NCBI RefSeq assembly: GCF_002288925.2 | Contig: NW_022098049.1 | Span: forward strand, 6,316,846 to 6,380,845 | Source of the DNA: Delphinapterus leucas | Taxonomy: Eukaryota > Chordata > Mammalia > Artiodactyla > Monodontidae | DNA length: 64,000 bases | Direction of reading: 5' to 3' | Shown here: piece by piece, positions 34,718 to 44,744 of the stretch | Layout of the letters: every line of letters starts with the position of its first letter | How positions within the stretch are numbered: position 1 is the first letter of the stretch | Program-made: the position numbers and the translations under genes | The notes under the pieces: generated by a model | The model's input: the letters and a program-made list of their open reading frames with translations, nothing else | What the model was told of the DNA's origin: nothing | Database searches by the model: none

Positions 34718-34774
34718 ATGGAAATGTTTGAGGATTAGGAACAGTGCCACATGTGCTCAGCTCATTCTGGGTGG

Positions 34775-34851
34775 GGCTTTTATCCCCCTGCAGTGAGGAG
34801 GAAATCGCCTGCAGTGACTCACTTGGGAGGAAGCAAGCAGGGCCTGAGTCA
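34775..34851 (-). promoter_or_regulatory. Candidate core promoter: TATA-like box plus two AP-1 sites
   Basis: Minus strand, in order: TGACTCA (34851-34845), TGAGTCA (34821-34815) and GGATAAAAG (34785-34777). The ATG at 34717 lies about 60 bases after the box. Exact AP-1 heptamers twice within 40 bp of a TATA-like box are uncommon by chance. No known repeat was recognised here. Confidence 0.4.
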
Positions 34852-35027
34852 AACCGACCCCAACTCCATCACTTTCTGGAAGTGGGTAGCTGGGACCACA
34901 TATGACCAATTGACCATGGAGCACATATCAAGTACCATTGCTCTAATGAAGCTGCTGTGGATGGACATACGAGAAGTAAAGTTACCTGAAGTCAAGAAAG
35001 AACAAAGCATTTCTTCCCCATCATAAT

Positions 35028-35250
35028 TGACCACCTACTATGAGCCAGTGCTATCCATATTTATTTCTCTTAATTCTCGCGATAACCCTATGAGGTAAGC
35101 ATTATCCTCAGGTACCAGATAAGAAACCTGAGGCTCATCAAAATAAGAATCTACATGGAAGGTTAAAAACAAGTAGCAAGAGTGGGATTTGAACTCAGGT
35201 CTATCTCTCTGGTTCAAAGCTCATGCTCTTTCCATTCTGCTGCCAATGTG
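35028..35250 (-). repeat. MIR SINE
   Basis: CCACCTACTATGAGCCAGTG, AATTCTCGCGATAACCCTAT, GATTTGAACTCAGGTCTATC and ATGCTCTTTCCATTCTGCTG give a nearly full reverse MIR. Confidence 0.85.
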
Positions 35251-35255
35251 TGTAC

Positions 35256-35950
35256 TAGTCAGTGTTCAAACAGAGAAGCAGAACCACTATGTATTGTAAA
35301 TATGTATATAATAAGGAATTTGTTACAGGGATTTGACCTTGCCCCATCATGCCACTGGTGAAATAATTTCTGTAAGGCTATTGATTGTCTTTGCATTTAA
35401 TGCCAGACCTCAAAGGCCACAAGGCAGGCATTGGTGAGGAAAAATTAAGGGCAAGGGCAAACCAGAACCCCAAACACAAGTTGGAACCCAAGAAAGATGT
35501 GCTGAAATCCATGTCAATTCTCATTGCCTCTGACCTTGATGGTGTAGGTGTCTCGCAGAAAGTGGCTCGCACCTTGCCTCACAGAGCAAAATACACACAC
35601 CTGGCCCAGAAGGTGGATAAGCTTAGGAAGGAATTGGGGGAGGCTGGAGCCGTTGTTAGCCTAACTATTGCTTCATGATGACAAAGTGAGCCAGCAGATA
35701 AGGGCTATCCTGTGCAACCTACCATATGGTGCTGTCACCCTTCAAATCTTGCATGAGAATCTCTGTTGGGTCCACACTAACTTGAAACACTCTGGAAAAA
35801 ATTCTGGGAAACTTAGTTTAGCCTCCCCAAGTTAGCACATTATAAAGGCACCATAATGTTTCTTTGTAGTGACAGGGCTCCAGCGTGGTCCTAAATAGCT
35901 TAACCAGACCACGTTGGAATCCAATAAACTTGACCTCCTGGTAGCCTTTC
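35256..35950 (-). mobile_element. LTR/ERV-like repeat segment
   Basis: CTAGTCAGTGTTCAAACAGA with AAGCAGAACCACTATG and AATAAGGAATTTGTTACAGG resembles the reversed end of an old LTR. The following ~550 bp has the GAACCCAAGAAAG and TGCCTCACAGAGC style of mammalian LTR internal text. The 97-codon plus-strand frame at 35385-35678 lies wholly in it and has no recognised domain. Extent and class are uncertain. Confidence 0.4.
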
Positions 35951-36205
35951 TTGCATCCTAAAACAGGTCCTGAGTCCTTTTACTTTGTGTTACAACCTAT
36001 TGCTTTGCTCTCCAATCCTGTGTCCAATGTCCCTGTCTCCTGTCTACTGCCTAGGACATGGCATTTAAAAGGTCCAATTGCTCCTCTGGTACTAACCTGG
36101 TTTCTTCTCCTAAGTCTCTATTTGCTCTCCCCTCTTGGATCACAGCTGCTTTAGGCTGTTATTATTGTTATTTTTATTGTTAGAGGGCTTTAGTTCCCAG
36201 GAGAC

Positions 36206-36416
36206 TTTTTTTTTTTTTTTTTTTGCGGTACGCGGGCCTCTCACTGTTGTGGCCTCTCCCGTTGCGGAGCACAGGCTCCGGACGCGCAGGCTCAGCGGCC
36301 ATGGCTCATGGGCCCAGCCACTCCGCGGCATGTGGGATCTTCCCGGACCGGGGCACAAACCCTTGTCCCCTGCATCGGCAGGTGGACTCTCAACCACTGC
36401 GCCACCAGGGAAGACC
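36206..36416 (-). mobile_element. Cetacean CHR-type SINE
   Basis: A T-run, GCGGTACGCGGGCCTCTCAC, and CACCAGGGAAGACC at the end. CCCAGGAGAC occurs at 36196-36205 and 36417-36426 as a 10 bp or longer duplication. The 99-codon frame across it is repeat translation. Confidence 0.93.
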
Positions 36417-36429
36417 CCCAGGAGACATT

Positions 36430-36910
36430 TATGACCAACTTTGTATTAAGCTGTTCGCTTTCTCTTCTCAGTTCCCCAAACAGAGAAGCCCTATGAGGAG
36501 CAGAATGTAATGTCACTCCAGGGGACCAATTTGTACAGAGGAGTACAAATCCCACTTGTACCTCACAGAGGAAAGAGCTTCAGATACAGCTTTTATAAAC
36601 AGACCCTTGGATCTTAGTGAGGGGATTTGAAAAGTCAAACATGCTGGGGCCATGACTATAAAAGTAAAATTACAAGGCTCAGGAACCTTTCCAGAGACAG
36701 GCTTATTTCAAACACTGCTATCTCGTAGGTGTTATTCTTAGCAGAACACGGGCTCATGTTGCCTTTCATTTCGACATCCAGCTGAGGCGAGAGCCACGCA
36801 GTAGCTTCATTAGGCTTCTGAGTTCATTACAACACAATCTCGGATTTTCCTGGAGTCTTATCATGGCCCGTGAACCCATCTGCTTCCTCTCCCTAAAGGG
36901 CTCTCATTCA
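36430..36910. other. Unassigned
   Basis: Unique-looking sequence. ACTATAAAAGTAAAA near 36655 is TATA-like but has no supporting frame downstream. Confidence 0.4.
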
Positions 36911-36914
36911 TTTC

Positions 36915-37210
36915 TTAGTGGATTTGTTTATCCAATCAGTAAAAATGGTGCTTTTACTGTGCCAGGGACTGTGCTGGGTCCAGAAAATACAAAGACAGAT
37001 AAGACAGAGACCCCACTATTAAGGACTTAGAAATAAGATAGACAGAAGGGAATCCAACACACTTAACAATGTGCTGTGGACGCTGCAGCAGATGTCTGGA
37101 CAAGGGAGTGATGGGGACCAAAACAGGGAGAGAGCAATTCACTGGGCATGAAGACGGGTGTAGTTAAGCCTTCACAGAGGAGATAGATATTAAACAATCA
37201 CTGAAGGATG
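36915..37210. repeat. Ancient interspersed repeat fragment
   Basis: ACTGTGCCAGGGACTGTGCT, AGAAAATACAAAGACAGATA and ACAATGTGCTGTGGACGC fit the 5'-type module of the unnamed family or an L2 relative. Confidence 0.4.
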
Positions 37211-37239
37211 TTTTATTGCTTATTTTTGCTTTTACTTCT

Positions 37240-37345
37240 TTTTTAGTTTTTTTTTTAATTTTTATTGAAGTATAGTTGATTTACAAAGCTGTGTTAGTTT
37301 CAGGTGTACAGCAAAGTGACTCAGTTATACATACATACAACAAAT
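37240..37345 (-). mobile_element. L1 3' end, 5'-truncated
   Basis: TTTTTATTGAAGTATAGTTG, ATTTACAAAGCTGTGTTAG and GGTGTACAGCAAAGTGACTC are the reversed 3' terminus of a cetartiodactyl L1, preceded by a T-tract. About 100 bp only. Confidence 0.8.
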
Positions 37346-37493
37346 GCTGGGTGATTTGACAACCTTACTGAATCAAAAACATGACATCCTCCAAGGCCTT
37401 TTGATTAGGAATTTGGGGTGCTGTCCTCATTCACATTACCTGTTCCTCACTATCCTCTACTGTTCCTCTGTCTGAACTTAATAAGGTTATTTG

Positions 37494-37690
37494 AGAGGCA
37501 GTGCAGCAAAATACTTACATTCAAATCCCAACTCTGCCATTGACTACCATGTCACCCTAAGAGAGTCATTTAACCCCTTTGTGCCTTATTTCCTCAGATG
37601 AAAATGGGGATCATAATGCGTACTGACCTTACAGGGTTGTTGAGAGGATGAATGGAATGTCAATGGAAAACACGTAGAATATTGTTGCTG
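37494..37690 (+). repeat. MIR SINE
   Basis: GAGGCAGTGCAGCAAAATAC, CAAATCCCAACTCTGCCATT, TTTGTGCCTTATTTCCTCAG and GGTTGTTGAGAGGATGAATG span almost the whole MIR. Confidence 0.87.
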
Positions 37691-37824
37691 TCTGGTCAGC
37701 ATTACAGAAATGTCTATCGTTAATAAGACATTTCCTTTTTTAATTTGATGTGGAGACAAGGGCAAGATTTTAGAATTAAACTTTCTACCATCCTCTCACT
37801 TCCAAGACTGGAAGATCTCCCAGA

Positions 37825-38045
37825 AGCACTGTGACTTCGGACAAGTCACTTAATCTTTTGGGCCTCAGTTTACCCATCTATAGAAATCTAAAACTTAAAG
37901 AATACCTACTATGTGTCCAGCAGCCTTTAAACTCTTCATCAACATCATGTCATTTTATCCTCACAATAGCTCAACGAGGTGCACTTTGTCATTTACATTT
38001 GCAAATGAAGAAAATGAGATATAAGTGCCTGTCTCCAGAGGCCAT
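37825..38045. repeat. Two abutting MIR fragments
   Basis: Forward piece 37825-37890 (CTTCGGACAAGTCACTTAATC, GGGCCTCAGTTTACCC). Reverse piece about 37895-38040 (CCTACTATGTGTCCAGCAGC, CATTTTATCCTCACAATAGC). Confidence 0.7.
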
Positions 38046-38104
38046 GAGCTCAATACCTCAACTATACTCCAGGAGAGGGCTAGACTTGGCCTTCACTCTT
38101 ATCA

Positions 38105-38305
38105 CACATAGGGAGCTCTGAGCACAATGATTTACATTTACCAGCTCATTCAGTTCTCAGAATAACGGCCAGCCATATGGTGGTATTATTTTTGTCCCAT
38201 TTTATAGATAGGCAAACTAAGAGACGGTAAGCAGCATGCTGTGTGTAACAGAGCTAGTAACTGGAGGAACCCTATTTGCTCCCAGGCCTATCTGAGTCCA
38301 ACAAT
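38105..38305 (-). repeat. MIR SINE
   Basis: CAGTTCTCAGAATAACGGCC, TAGATAGGCAAACTAAGAGA and ACAGAGCTAGTAACTGG mark reverse MIR. Confidence 0.7.
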
Positions 38306-38309
38306 GGTG

Positions 38310-38820
38310 TCTTTCCCTACTGAGTTTGTTATGCTGTTTCTCTCCAGGTGGGGCTGAGATGAGGGAGCAATCACGTACACATGCATTTACAAATGATTCT
38401 GCAAATAATCCCAGGAGATTTACAGTTTTTCTGAAGGTCATTCATATATCTGTGGAAGTTTGTCACGAAGTGTTTTTATCCCAACTTTTACATAACTCTG
38501 ACCAAGAACACTTATTAAGCTTTAACTCTGTTGACTTTGCTGGGAAAGCAGACCTTTTCGAAGTTCACACGCTTTCTCTGAGAGATGTCGACATTAGCCT
38601 TGCAGTCCCATCACCCTCAGTCCTTCCTGAATATTGCTGGTCCTCAGGTCATCTCTTCAAGATCTGAGTCCTTAAACTCAGGGAATTCTAAGGTTCTTCC
38701 TGGTCTAAATTTCTGTCTCACAAGCTAGAGTTTCCTTCCAAATCAAATTCAGTAATTTATCACCTTAGCTCTTCCATTTTTATACCCAAAGAAGACATTC
38801 CTGTACTTTTTTACCTTCGA
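38310..38820. other. Unassigned
   Basis: The 113-codon plus-strand frame at 38326-38667 is the longest non-repeat frame nearby. It shows no domain, promoter or splice signal that I can defend, so it is not called as a gene. Confidence 0.4.
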
Positions 38821-38822
38821 TT

Positions 38823-39025
38823 AGGGGTGGGCAGACTATAGCTCATAGGCCAAATCTGGCCTTCTATTTTTTTGTAAATAAAGTTTTATTGGAACATAGC
38901 TACCCTCATTGGTTGACGCATTGCCATGGCTGAGTCTCTGTGACACAGACTGCATGGCCCACAGAGCTTAAAATATTTACCATCTGGCCCTTTACAGAAA
39001 GAGTTTGCTCACCAACCCCCGTCTA
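38823..39025 (-). mobile_element. hAT-type miniature DNA transposon
   Basis: GGGGTGGGCAGACTATAGCT, CATAGGCCAAATCTGGCC, AAATAAAGTTTTATTGGAAC, AATATTTACCATCTGGCC and GAGTTTGCTCACC give both ends of a common ~200 bp hAT family. No transposase. Confidence 0.87.
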
Positions 39026-39059
39026 AGATTATAAGCATTCGGTGGCCCAGAAATGTATC

Positions 39060-39255
39060 TCGCCTCCCTTTGAACGGAATTTGGGAGGCAGTGTGGTAAA
39101 ATGGTTAGGACCCAAAGACTGGAATCAGACTGCTTTGAATTAAAACTACAAAACAATGCTTTGCCAATTCCTCCAGCTGTGCAAACACAGAAACATCCCA
39201 GAGTTGAGTCTTTTTCGTCCGTAAAGTGGGACTTGACGGTGGAGATGCTGTGATG
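39060..39255 (+). repeat. MIR SINE
   Basis: GAGGCAGTGTGGTAAAATGG, TAGGACCCAAAGACTGGAAT and TCCGTAAAGTGGGACTTGAC are MIR in forward orientation. Confidence 0.75.
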
Positions 39256-39259
39256 GTGG

Positions 39260-39815
39260 CTGAGGCAGATGCGTGCACTACACAGGATATGCATGGAGCA
39301 ATTACGGCAGAACCTGGACCCTGTGAGGCCCTCCCTCTTTATTAGCTGTTACGATGGTAATATCGAATCATTGCTGATACAGGTCTTGAATTTACCCCAT
39401 CGGTCTCTTTCTCCACACCAATCCATTCCGCAGGGCAATGAGTTTCATTCCTAAAGCATAACTAGTTGTTTTACTCTGGCTTAAGAACATTTAATAGATC
39501 TCTACCACTTACAACAGCTTGAAAATTCCTCAGTGCCTATTTCTCTAATACATAGAAAACCCCAGCTTGCTTCCCCTGACGTTTTGCTTCTGCTCTCCTT
39601 TCTCCCATATACAGCTCCCACTCAAGCTATGCAAAGTACTCCCCACCTCAATCCTGACACTGTCCTTGAGTAAACCCTCCTTCTCCACCTGGAGTGCCCT
39701 GCTCACCTCCCTCTGTCTGCCTTTTGAAATCTTACCCATTCTGAATGGTCGCAGTATTGGTTATATATGGAAGTAGTAGGAGATCAATGCTTGAAATTCA
39801 GTAAAAACTTTAAGT
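39260..39815. other. Unassigned, possible L2 remnant
   Basis: TTGAAAATTCCTCAGTGCCT and CCACCTGGAGTGCCCTGCTC vaguely recall L2. No gene seen. Confidence 0.4.
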
Positions 39816-39821
39816 TTTTTT

Positions 39822-40060
39822 TAAACTTTTTTTTTATATTGGAGTATGGTCGATTGACAATGTTGTGATAGTTTCAGGCATACAGCAAAGTGATCCAGTT
39901 ATGCATATACATGTATCTATTCTTTTTCAAGTTCTTTTCCCATTTAGTCTGTTACAGAATACTGAACAGAGTTCCAGGTGCTATACAGTAGGTCCTTGTT
40001 GGTTATCCATTTTAAGTATAGCAGTGTGTACATGTCAATACCAAACTCCCTACCTAAAAG
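39822..40060 (-). mobile_element. Older L1 3' end
   Basis: A T-tract, then TATTGGAGTATGGTCGATTG, GTTTCAGGCATACAGCAAAG, and TATACAGTAGGTCCTTGTTG. This is an L1 3' UTR read in reverse, of an older subfamily than the forward copy beside it. Its own tail lies at the left end. Confidence 0.8.
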
Positions 40061-40065
40061 AACCA

Positions 40066-40735
40066 AAAACTAATAATTCAAAAAGAGTCATGTACCACAA
40101 CGTTCATTGCAGCTCTATTTACAATAGCCAGGACATGGAAGCAACCAAAGTGTCCATCGACAGATGAATGCATAAAGAAGATGTGGCACATATATACAAT
40201 GGAATATTACTCAGCTATAAAAAGAAACGAAATTGAGTTGTTTGTAGTGATGTGGATGGACCTAGAGTCTGTCATACAGAGTGAAGTAAGTCAGAAAGAG
40301 AAAAACAAATACCATATGCTAACACATACATATGGAATCTAAAAAAAAAAAAAAGGTCATGAAGAACCTAGGGGCAGGACAGGAATAAAGACGCAGACCT
40401 ACTAGAGAATGGACTTGAGGACACAGGGAGGGGGAAAGGTAAGCTGGGACAAAGTGAGAGAGTGGTATGGACATATATACACTACCAAATGTAAAACCGA
40501 TAGCTAGTGGGAAGCAGCTGCATAGCACAGGGAGATCAGCTCGGTGCTTTGTGACCACCGAGAGGGGTGGGATAGGGAGGGTGGGAAGGAGGGAGACACA
40601 AGACGGAGGAGATATAGGGATATATGTATATGTATAACTGATTCACTTTGTTATACAGCGGAAACTAACACACCACTGTAAAGCAATTATACTCCAATAA
40701 AGATGTTAAAAATTACATAAATAAATAAAATAGGA
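40066..40735 (+). mobile_element. Young L1 3' end, 5'-truncated
   Basis: Starts within ORF2 (AATTCAAAAAGAGTCATGTACC), runs through the C-terminus (AATGGAATATTACTCAGC) and has a complete 3' UTR ending CTCCAATAAAGATGTTAAAA with an A-rich tail. It retains the distal 3' UTR that the large L1 at 640-7968 lacks. A convincing duplication was not found. Confidence 0.9.
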
Positions 40736-41280
40736 CAATTGAAATTTTAAAAAAAGTTTACATACAGTTGGTGTTTAATAAATGCTTTCTAAATGAAATT
40801 TAAGAAAATAAAAAAATTTATCCTAAAATTCAGGGATCCAGAATTCCCTAGGAATCTCCTCCTAGGTGAAAACCATAATCATCGTAGGTTTTTCCACTAA
40901 GTTTTCATGATTCTCTCCAAGTGAGCACACTGCCTTTTTTCCTTTCCGGAAATTCTTCCCACTGCCGGAACTCCTTCCCTCCCCAAAGCCCTGCACTGTG
41001 GTGTGGAAAGCACTGCTCCTGCTGCAGAATGGTGGGGGCGGGTAGCATGTTTCTTGCAGCAAAGACAAAGACTAAATTGTTTATTGCCTCTCCTCAGAAC
41101 AAGATGATGCAAGAAAAAGATGAGACAAGATGGGCCTATGTGCTTAGCGGATGGGCATCTGGACAAATGAAGGACAATAATCATCTTTTGTTGGACAATT
41201 AAAATACGGGGAACGGGTCAAAAGATACAGAGATCCCTCTCTCCTTGTCTGAGTCTCGAACTTTCCTCTTCTTTTACCTA
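40736..41280. other. Unassigned
   Basis: Unique-looking. Overlapping frames on both strands at 40862-41202 show no domain. Confidence 0.4.
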
Positions 41281-41730
41281 TCAGAGAAAGGTCTGTACTT
41301 TGGAGCTAGTAAATCTGCTTGGCAGGTAATCGCTACCCATCCACCAGCTGCTGCCTTGGCAAAAGGCACATCGCCATCGCCATGGTAACACAGAGGCAGC
41401 AAAAGGCGAGCAGGCCTGGCCCCGGGCCAAGGTAACCCTATGGCACCGGGCTTTGTTAATAGAAAGAGAAAAGCAGGCCAGAGCCACTTGCCTCTGCCTT
41501 TGCCAATAAAGGCTGGACAGGAGCAGAGTGCAGGGCTAATTAACTGGCCTGACCAGCTGTTGGCTGCCGCTTGCCAAATCCGACAAGTGGCCCGGGTTTT
41601 CTCTGTCCCTAACCCTTGTCATCTTCCAGGGAGGCTGGGCCCTGGGGAAACAAGGGCCTTTTCTTGGTGATGTCATCTGAGTATTTGTAGAATTTCCTCT
41701 TTGTGGGAAAGTTCTCTGACAAAGTATAAA
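41281..41730. promoter_or_regulatory. Candidate enhancer-like block
   Basis: Repeat-free, GC-richer than its surroundings, with dense motif-like strings: ATCGCCATGGTAAC (close to an RFX X-box), TGGCCCCGGGCCA (palindromic, AP-2-like), CTTTGTTAAT (SOX-like), GCTAATTAACTGG (homeodomain palindrome) and TGATGTCATC (CRE/ATF-like). Function is inferred from motif density only. The 76-codon frame inside has no known domain. Confidence 0.3.
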
Positions 41731-41999
41731 GGGATTTAACTTCCCTCGGAAGACTCCTTGGCCTTTTGAATTTTGAAGAAAGATTTTTCTAGATGAGAAG
41801 GGAGTGTGGAGTTATGGAGGAAGTGGGGTGGTAAGGAGGATGGGTCACCCATATTTTAAGCCATGCCTAATCTGAAGCAGCTTTCAGGGAGGGACATTTA
41901 ACATTGCAAAATCCCTCATCAGGTGAAATAAGGCAAGGACTGTCTTCAATTAGGAAAAATGGATTACCTTGGAAAGACCAGTTGTGAAGGAAAGGGAGC

Positions 42000-42210
42000 T
42001 AACACATTGAGTGCCTAGTAAATGACAGATGGCTCATGTGTACAAAATGCCGGCAAGATAGGTTCTGTTATCACAGCTGTACAGATGAGGAAACTAAGTG
42101 TGCAAGAAGCTTGCCAAGGTCACACAGCTGACCTTGTAGCAAGGTACTATTCCATGGATGAGCTGAGATTAAAGCCCAGATCGGTCCCAAGCGCATATCC
42201 TTTCTTTCAG
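42000..42210 (-). repeat. MIR SINE
   Basis: TACAGATGAGGAAACTAAGT, GCCAAGGTCACACAGCTGAC and GAGATTAAAGCCCAGATCG are reverse MIR. Confidence 0.82.
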
Positions 42211-42379
42211 TCCACACTACCTTGACCACAGTTATTCTCACAGTATTATTGATATCCCAAAGAATATCTGGTTTCATAGGAATAAATAATATGACAAAAG
42301 ATTTCTTTTAATTCATCAATATGTGCATAGTAAAAGCTTTAAAATCTTTACAAAAATAAACAATTTGGTTTTCCATGAC

Positions 42380-42540
42380 CTTTATTTAAGGTAATAATAA
42401 AATAATCCCTACATTAAGGGCCCATGTACTAGGCATTTTATGTACATTATCATTATGCCCCAAAATAGGGATTCTAACCTCATTTTGTGCATGAAGCAAC
42501 AAAGGCTTGAATTGCCTAGGGGGAGCAAGTGAAAAAAAAT
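42380..42540 (-). repeat. MIR SINE fragment
   Basis: CATGTACTAGGCATTTTATG, ACATTATCATTATGCCCC and CAACAAAGGCTTGAATTGCC resemble reverse MIR. Confidence 0.6.
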
Positions 42541-42544
42541 TGTA

Positions 42545-43545
42545 TGATAACAGGGTTGATCAAACTGGAAAATCTGGGACACTTGGTAGGTATATATGTC
42601 TGTAGCCTTGAAGTCTTAACAAACAGGTATCAGGAGTAAAGCTAGGAGGGAAGGGCAGGGTTCCTGTGATTGAGGGATGGAGGTGGGACATGAAGAAGGG
42701 CAGAGCAAAATCTAAGACAGGTTGTCTTTTTACCCCAGAAGCACCATCTATATCCAGGAAACTGGCAGGTCTGATCTCTCTGAAACTGGCTCATTTTTTT
42801 CCCCAAATAGAAATAGCACTTCCAGGGGGAAAGAATCAGAGCAGAATAGAGAAAGAGTTCATGACCAAAAGAGAGGGATATTCTGGTCCTTTCATGGCCT
42901 CTGCTTGAAGCATTTACAGCCAGAACCATGGAATGTCAGAATCGAGGAAAGGACGGAAAAGATTAGCATTCATCACACCAGTCACTCTATTTTCCTTTTT
43001 TCATTTAATGCTATGCTCTCTGTAAAATAGATATTATAATTTCCATGTCATATATGATAAACTAAGGTGCAGAAAATAGTGAGTTAACTTACTTAAAGAA
43101 GAAATGGAACAAGAGGACACATCTTACCTTCTTTAGTCATTGTTCTTTCTGGCTTTCCGGGATCCACATATACATCTCATATAGTTCCAAGTCAGGAATG
43201 TGGCCCAGTGGAACTGAGCATGAATTAACCTGGGCACAGGAAGCCAGAAGTCTAGGAAAACAGGGGCCCAAGAAAGGATGCTGAGCCATAAAGTAAAGAA
43301 GCCAGTACCTTATATGGTTCAAAGTTAAGAGTGGATTTAGGAAATTAGATAACACTGAGTCAGGAAAAAGGCAAATTCAGGGATGTGGTAAGAGAAAATA
43401 CATAAAACCACAAATGAGTTGTGAAGTAGATATTAAAGATAAGATTCTCAAAATGGATTGGCAAGGTGCAAGAGAGCTGCTGTAGAAGAAGATCTGGAGT
43501 GGCAGCCAGACTCAGGGTTGGCTTTCAGCTTTGTGATTTTAACAC
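42545..43545. other. Unassigned, with a MIR-like trace
   Basis: A reverse MIR trace lies near 43010-43110 (AAACTAAGGTGCAGAAAATAG). Overlapping 80-102-codon frames near 42642-43030 are in conflicting frames and not supported as genes. Confidence 0.4.
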
Positions 43546-43549
43546 TTAG

Positions 43550-43690
43550 CCATTTCCCAAATGTCAGGCTTTATGTATATAACCTCACAGAATCCTCCCA
43601 GGAATCCACTGAAAGAGTCATGATTATTTATCTCTATTTAAAGATAAGAAACTGAGGCAAAGGGAGATTACATAACTTGTCCATGCTCTC
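43550..43690 (-). repeat. MIR SINE
   Basis: ATAACCTCACAGAATCCTCC, AAGATAAGAAACTGAGGCAA and TTACATAACTTGTCCA are reverse MIR. Confidence 0.7.
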
Positions 43691-43734
43691 TGTATCTATC
43701 GTTGTATAAGGATTTATCTCCAGATTTAGAGACT

Positions 43735-44175
43735 GAAAATGATACATATTTATTATCTCATATTTTCTTGGGTCAGGAATCAGGATATGACATATCTAGG
43801 TTTTCTGCTTCACAGTTTCCCATAAGGCAGCAATCAAGGTGTCCTCTATGAATGGGATCTCATCTGAAGACTTGACTGGGATATTGACTGGGATATTCAC
43901 ATAACTATTGGCAGAATTCAGTTCCCCACTGTACAACACAAGCTGTTGGCTAGAGGTCAGCCTTATTTCTCCCACACAGCAACTTGCTTCATCAAAGCCA
44001 GCAACAGAGAAAGTTTGCTAAGAAGATGGATATCACAATATTTTGTAACCTAATAACCAAAATGATAACTGTACAGTGTTGCCATATTCTACTGCTTAGA
44101 AGCAAGTTAAGGGAAGGGGATTACACAAATCTATGACTACCAGGGAGTGGGATCAATTGGGAACATCTTAGAGGA
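43735..44175. mobile_element. LTR-like ancient repeat
   Basis: GAGACTGAAAATGATACATA with TATTATCTCATA, AATCAGGATATGACATATCT, CAAGCTGTTGGCTAGAGGTC and GGGATCAATTGGGAACATCT recall an abundant old mammalian interspersed element of LTR type. Subfamily is not named and extent is approximate. Confidence 0.4.
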
Positions 44176-44338
44176 TGCCTGCCCCACCTCGCCAGCTAAC
44201 AAGGAGCAAAGGTAAAACTTGAACTCAGGTATTCTTTCTCTACAGTCCATGATCTTTTTCTTTTTTTTTTACTTTTATTTACTTTTAAAATTTTAAAAAT
44301 TAAAAAAAAATTTTTTTCATGGAAAGGCATTTTATTTT

Positions 44339-44543
44339 TTGTTTTGTTTTTGCTGTATGCGGGCCTCTCACTGTTGTGGCCTCTCCCGTTGCGGAGCACA
44401 GGCTCCGGACGCGCAGGCTCAGCGGCCATGGCTCACGGGCCCAGCCACTCTGCGGCATGTGGGATCTTCCCGGACCGGGGCACGAACCCGTGTCCCCTGC
44501 ATCAGCAGGCGGACTCTCAACCACTGCGCCACCAGGGAAGCCC
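44339..44543 (-). mobile_element. Cetacean CHR-type SINE
   Basis: TGCTGTATGCGGGCCTCTCA through CACCAGGGAAGCCC. GGAAAGGCATTTTATTTT at 44321-44338 and 44544-44561 is a perfect 18 bp duplication, so the event is well preserved. The 88- to 157-codon frames starting in it are repeat translation. Confidence 0.95.
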
Positions 44544-44589
44544 GGAAAGGCATTTTATTTTAAATATAGCGGTCCATGCTCTTAACCAC

Positions 44590-44740
44590 CATTCTCTTAC
44601 AGCTACTCAGCCATGTGACCCAGGGCTAATTACTTTACCTTTTCGAACCCCCATTGTCCTTTTCTATAGAATATCCATTCATAATATTTGCATTTCAAGA
44701 TTGTGGTTGGGATCAAATATAATGCACGTAAAAAGCCTAA
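44590..44740 (+). repeat. MIR SINE
   Basis: CAGCCATGTGACCCAGGGCT, ATTACTTTACCTTTTCGAAC and GGGATCAAATATAATGCACG are forward MIR. Confidence 0.72.
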
Positions 44741-44744
44741 TACG

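Noticed and set aside
35385..35678. 97-codon Lys/Ala-rich protein, possibly a ribosomal-protein pseudogene
   Set aside because: I could not match it to any ribosomal protein, and it lies inside LTR-like sequence.
36135..36510. Long GC-rich frames on both strands
   Set aside because: They are translations of the CHR-type SINE. The same peptides recur at 17635, 25383, 26910, 44319, 51814, 54970 and 60087.
38326..38667. 113-codon plus-strand gene
   Set aside because: No domain, promoter, splice signal or conservation evidence is visible, and that length is expected by chance in 64 kb.
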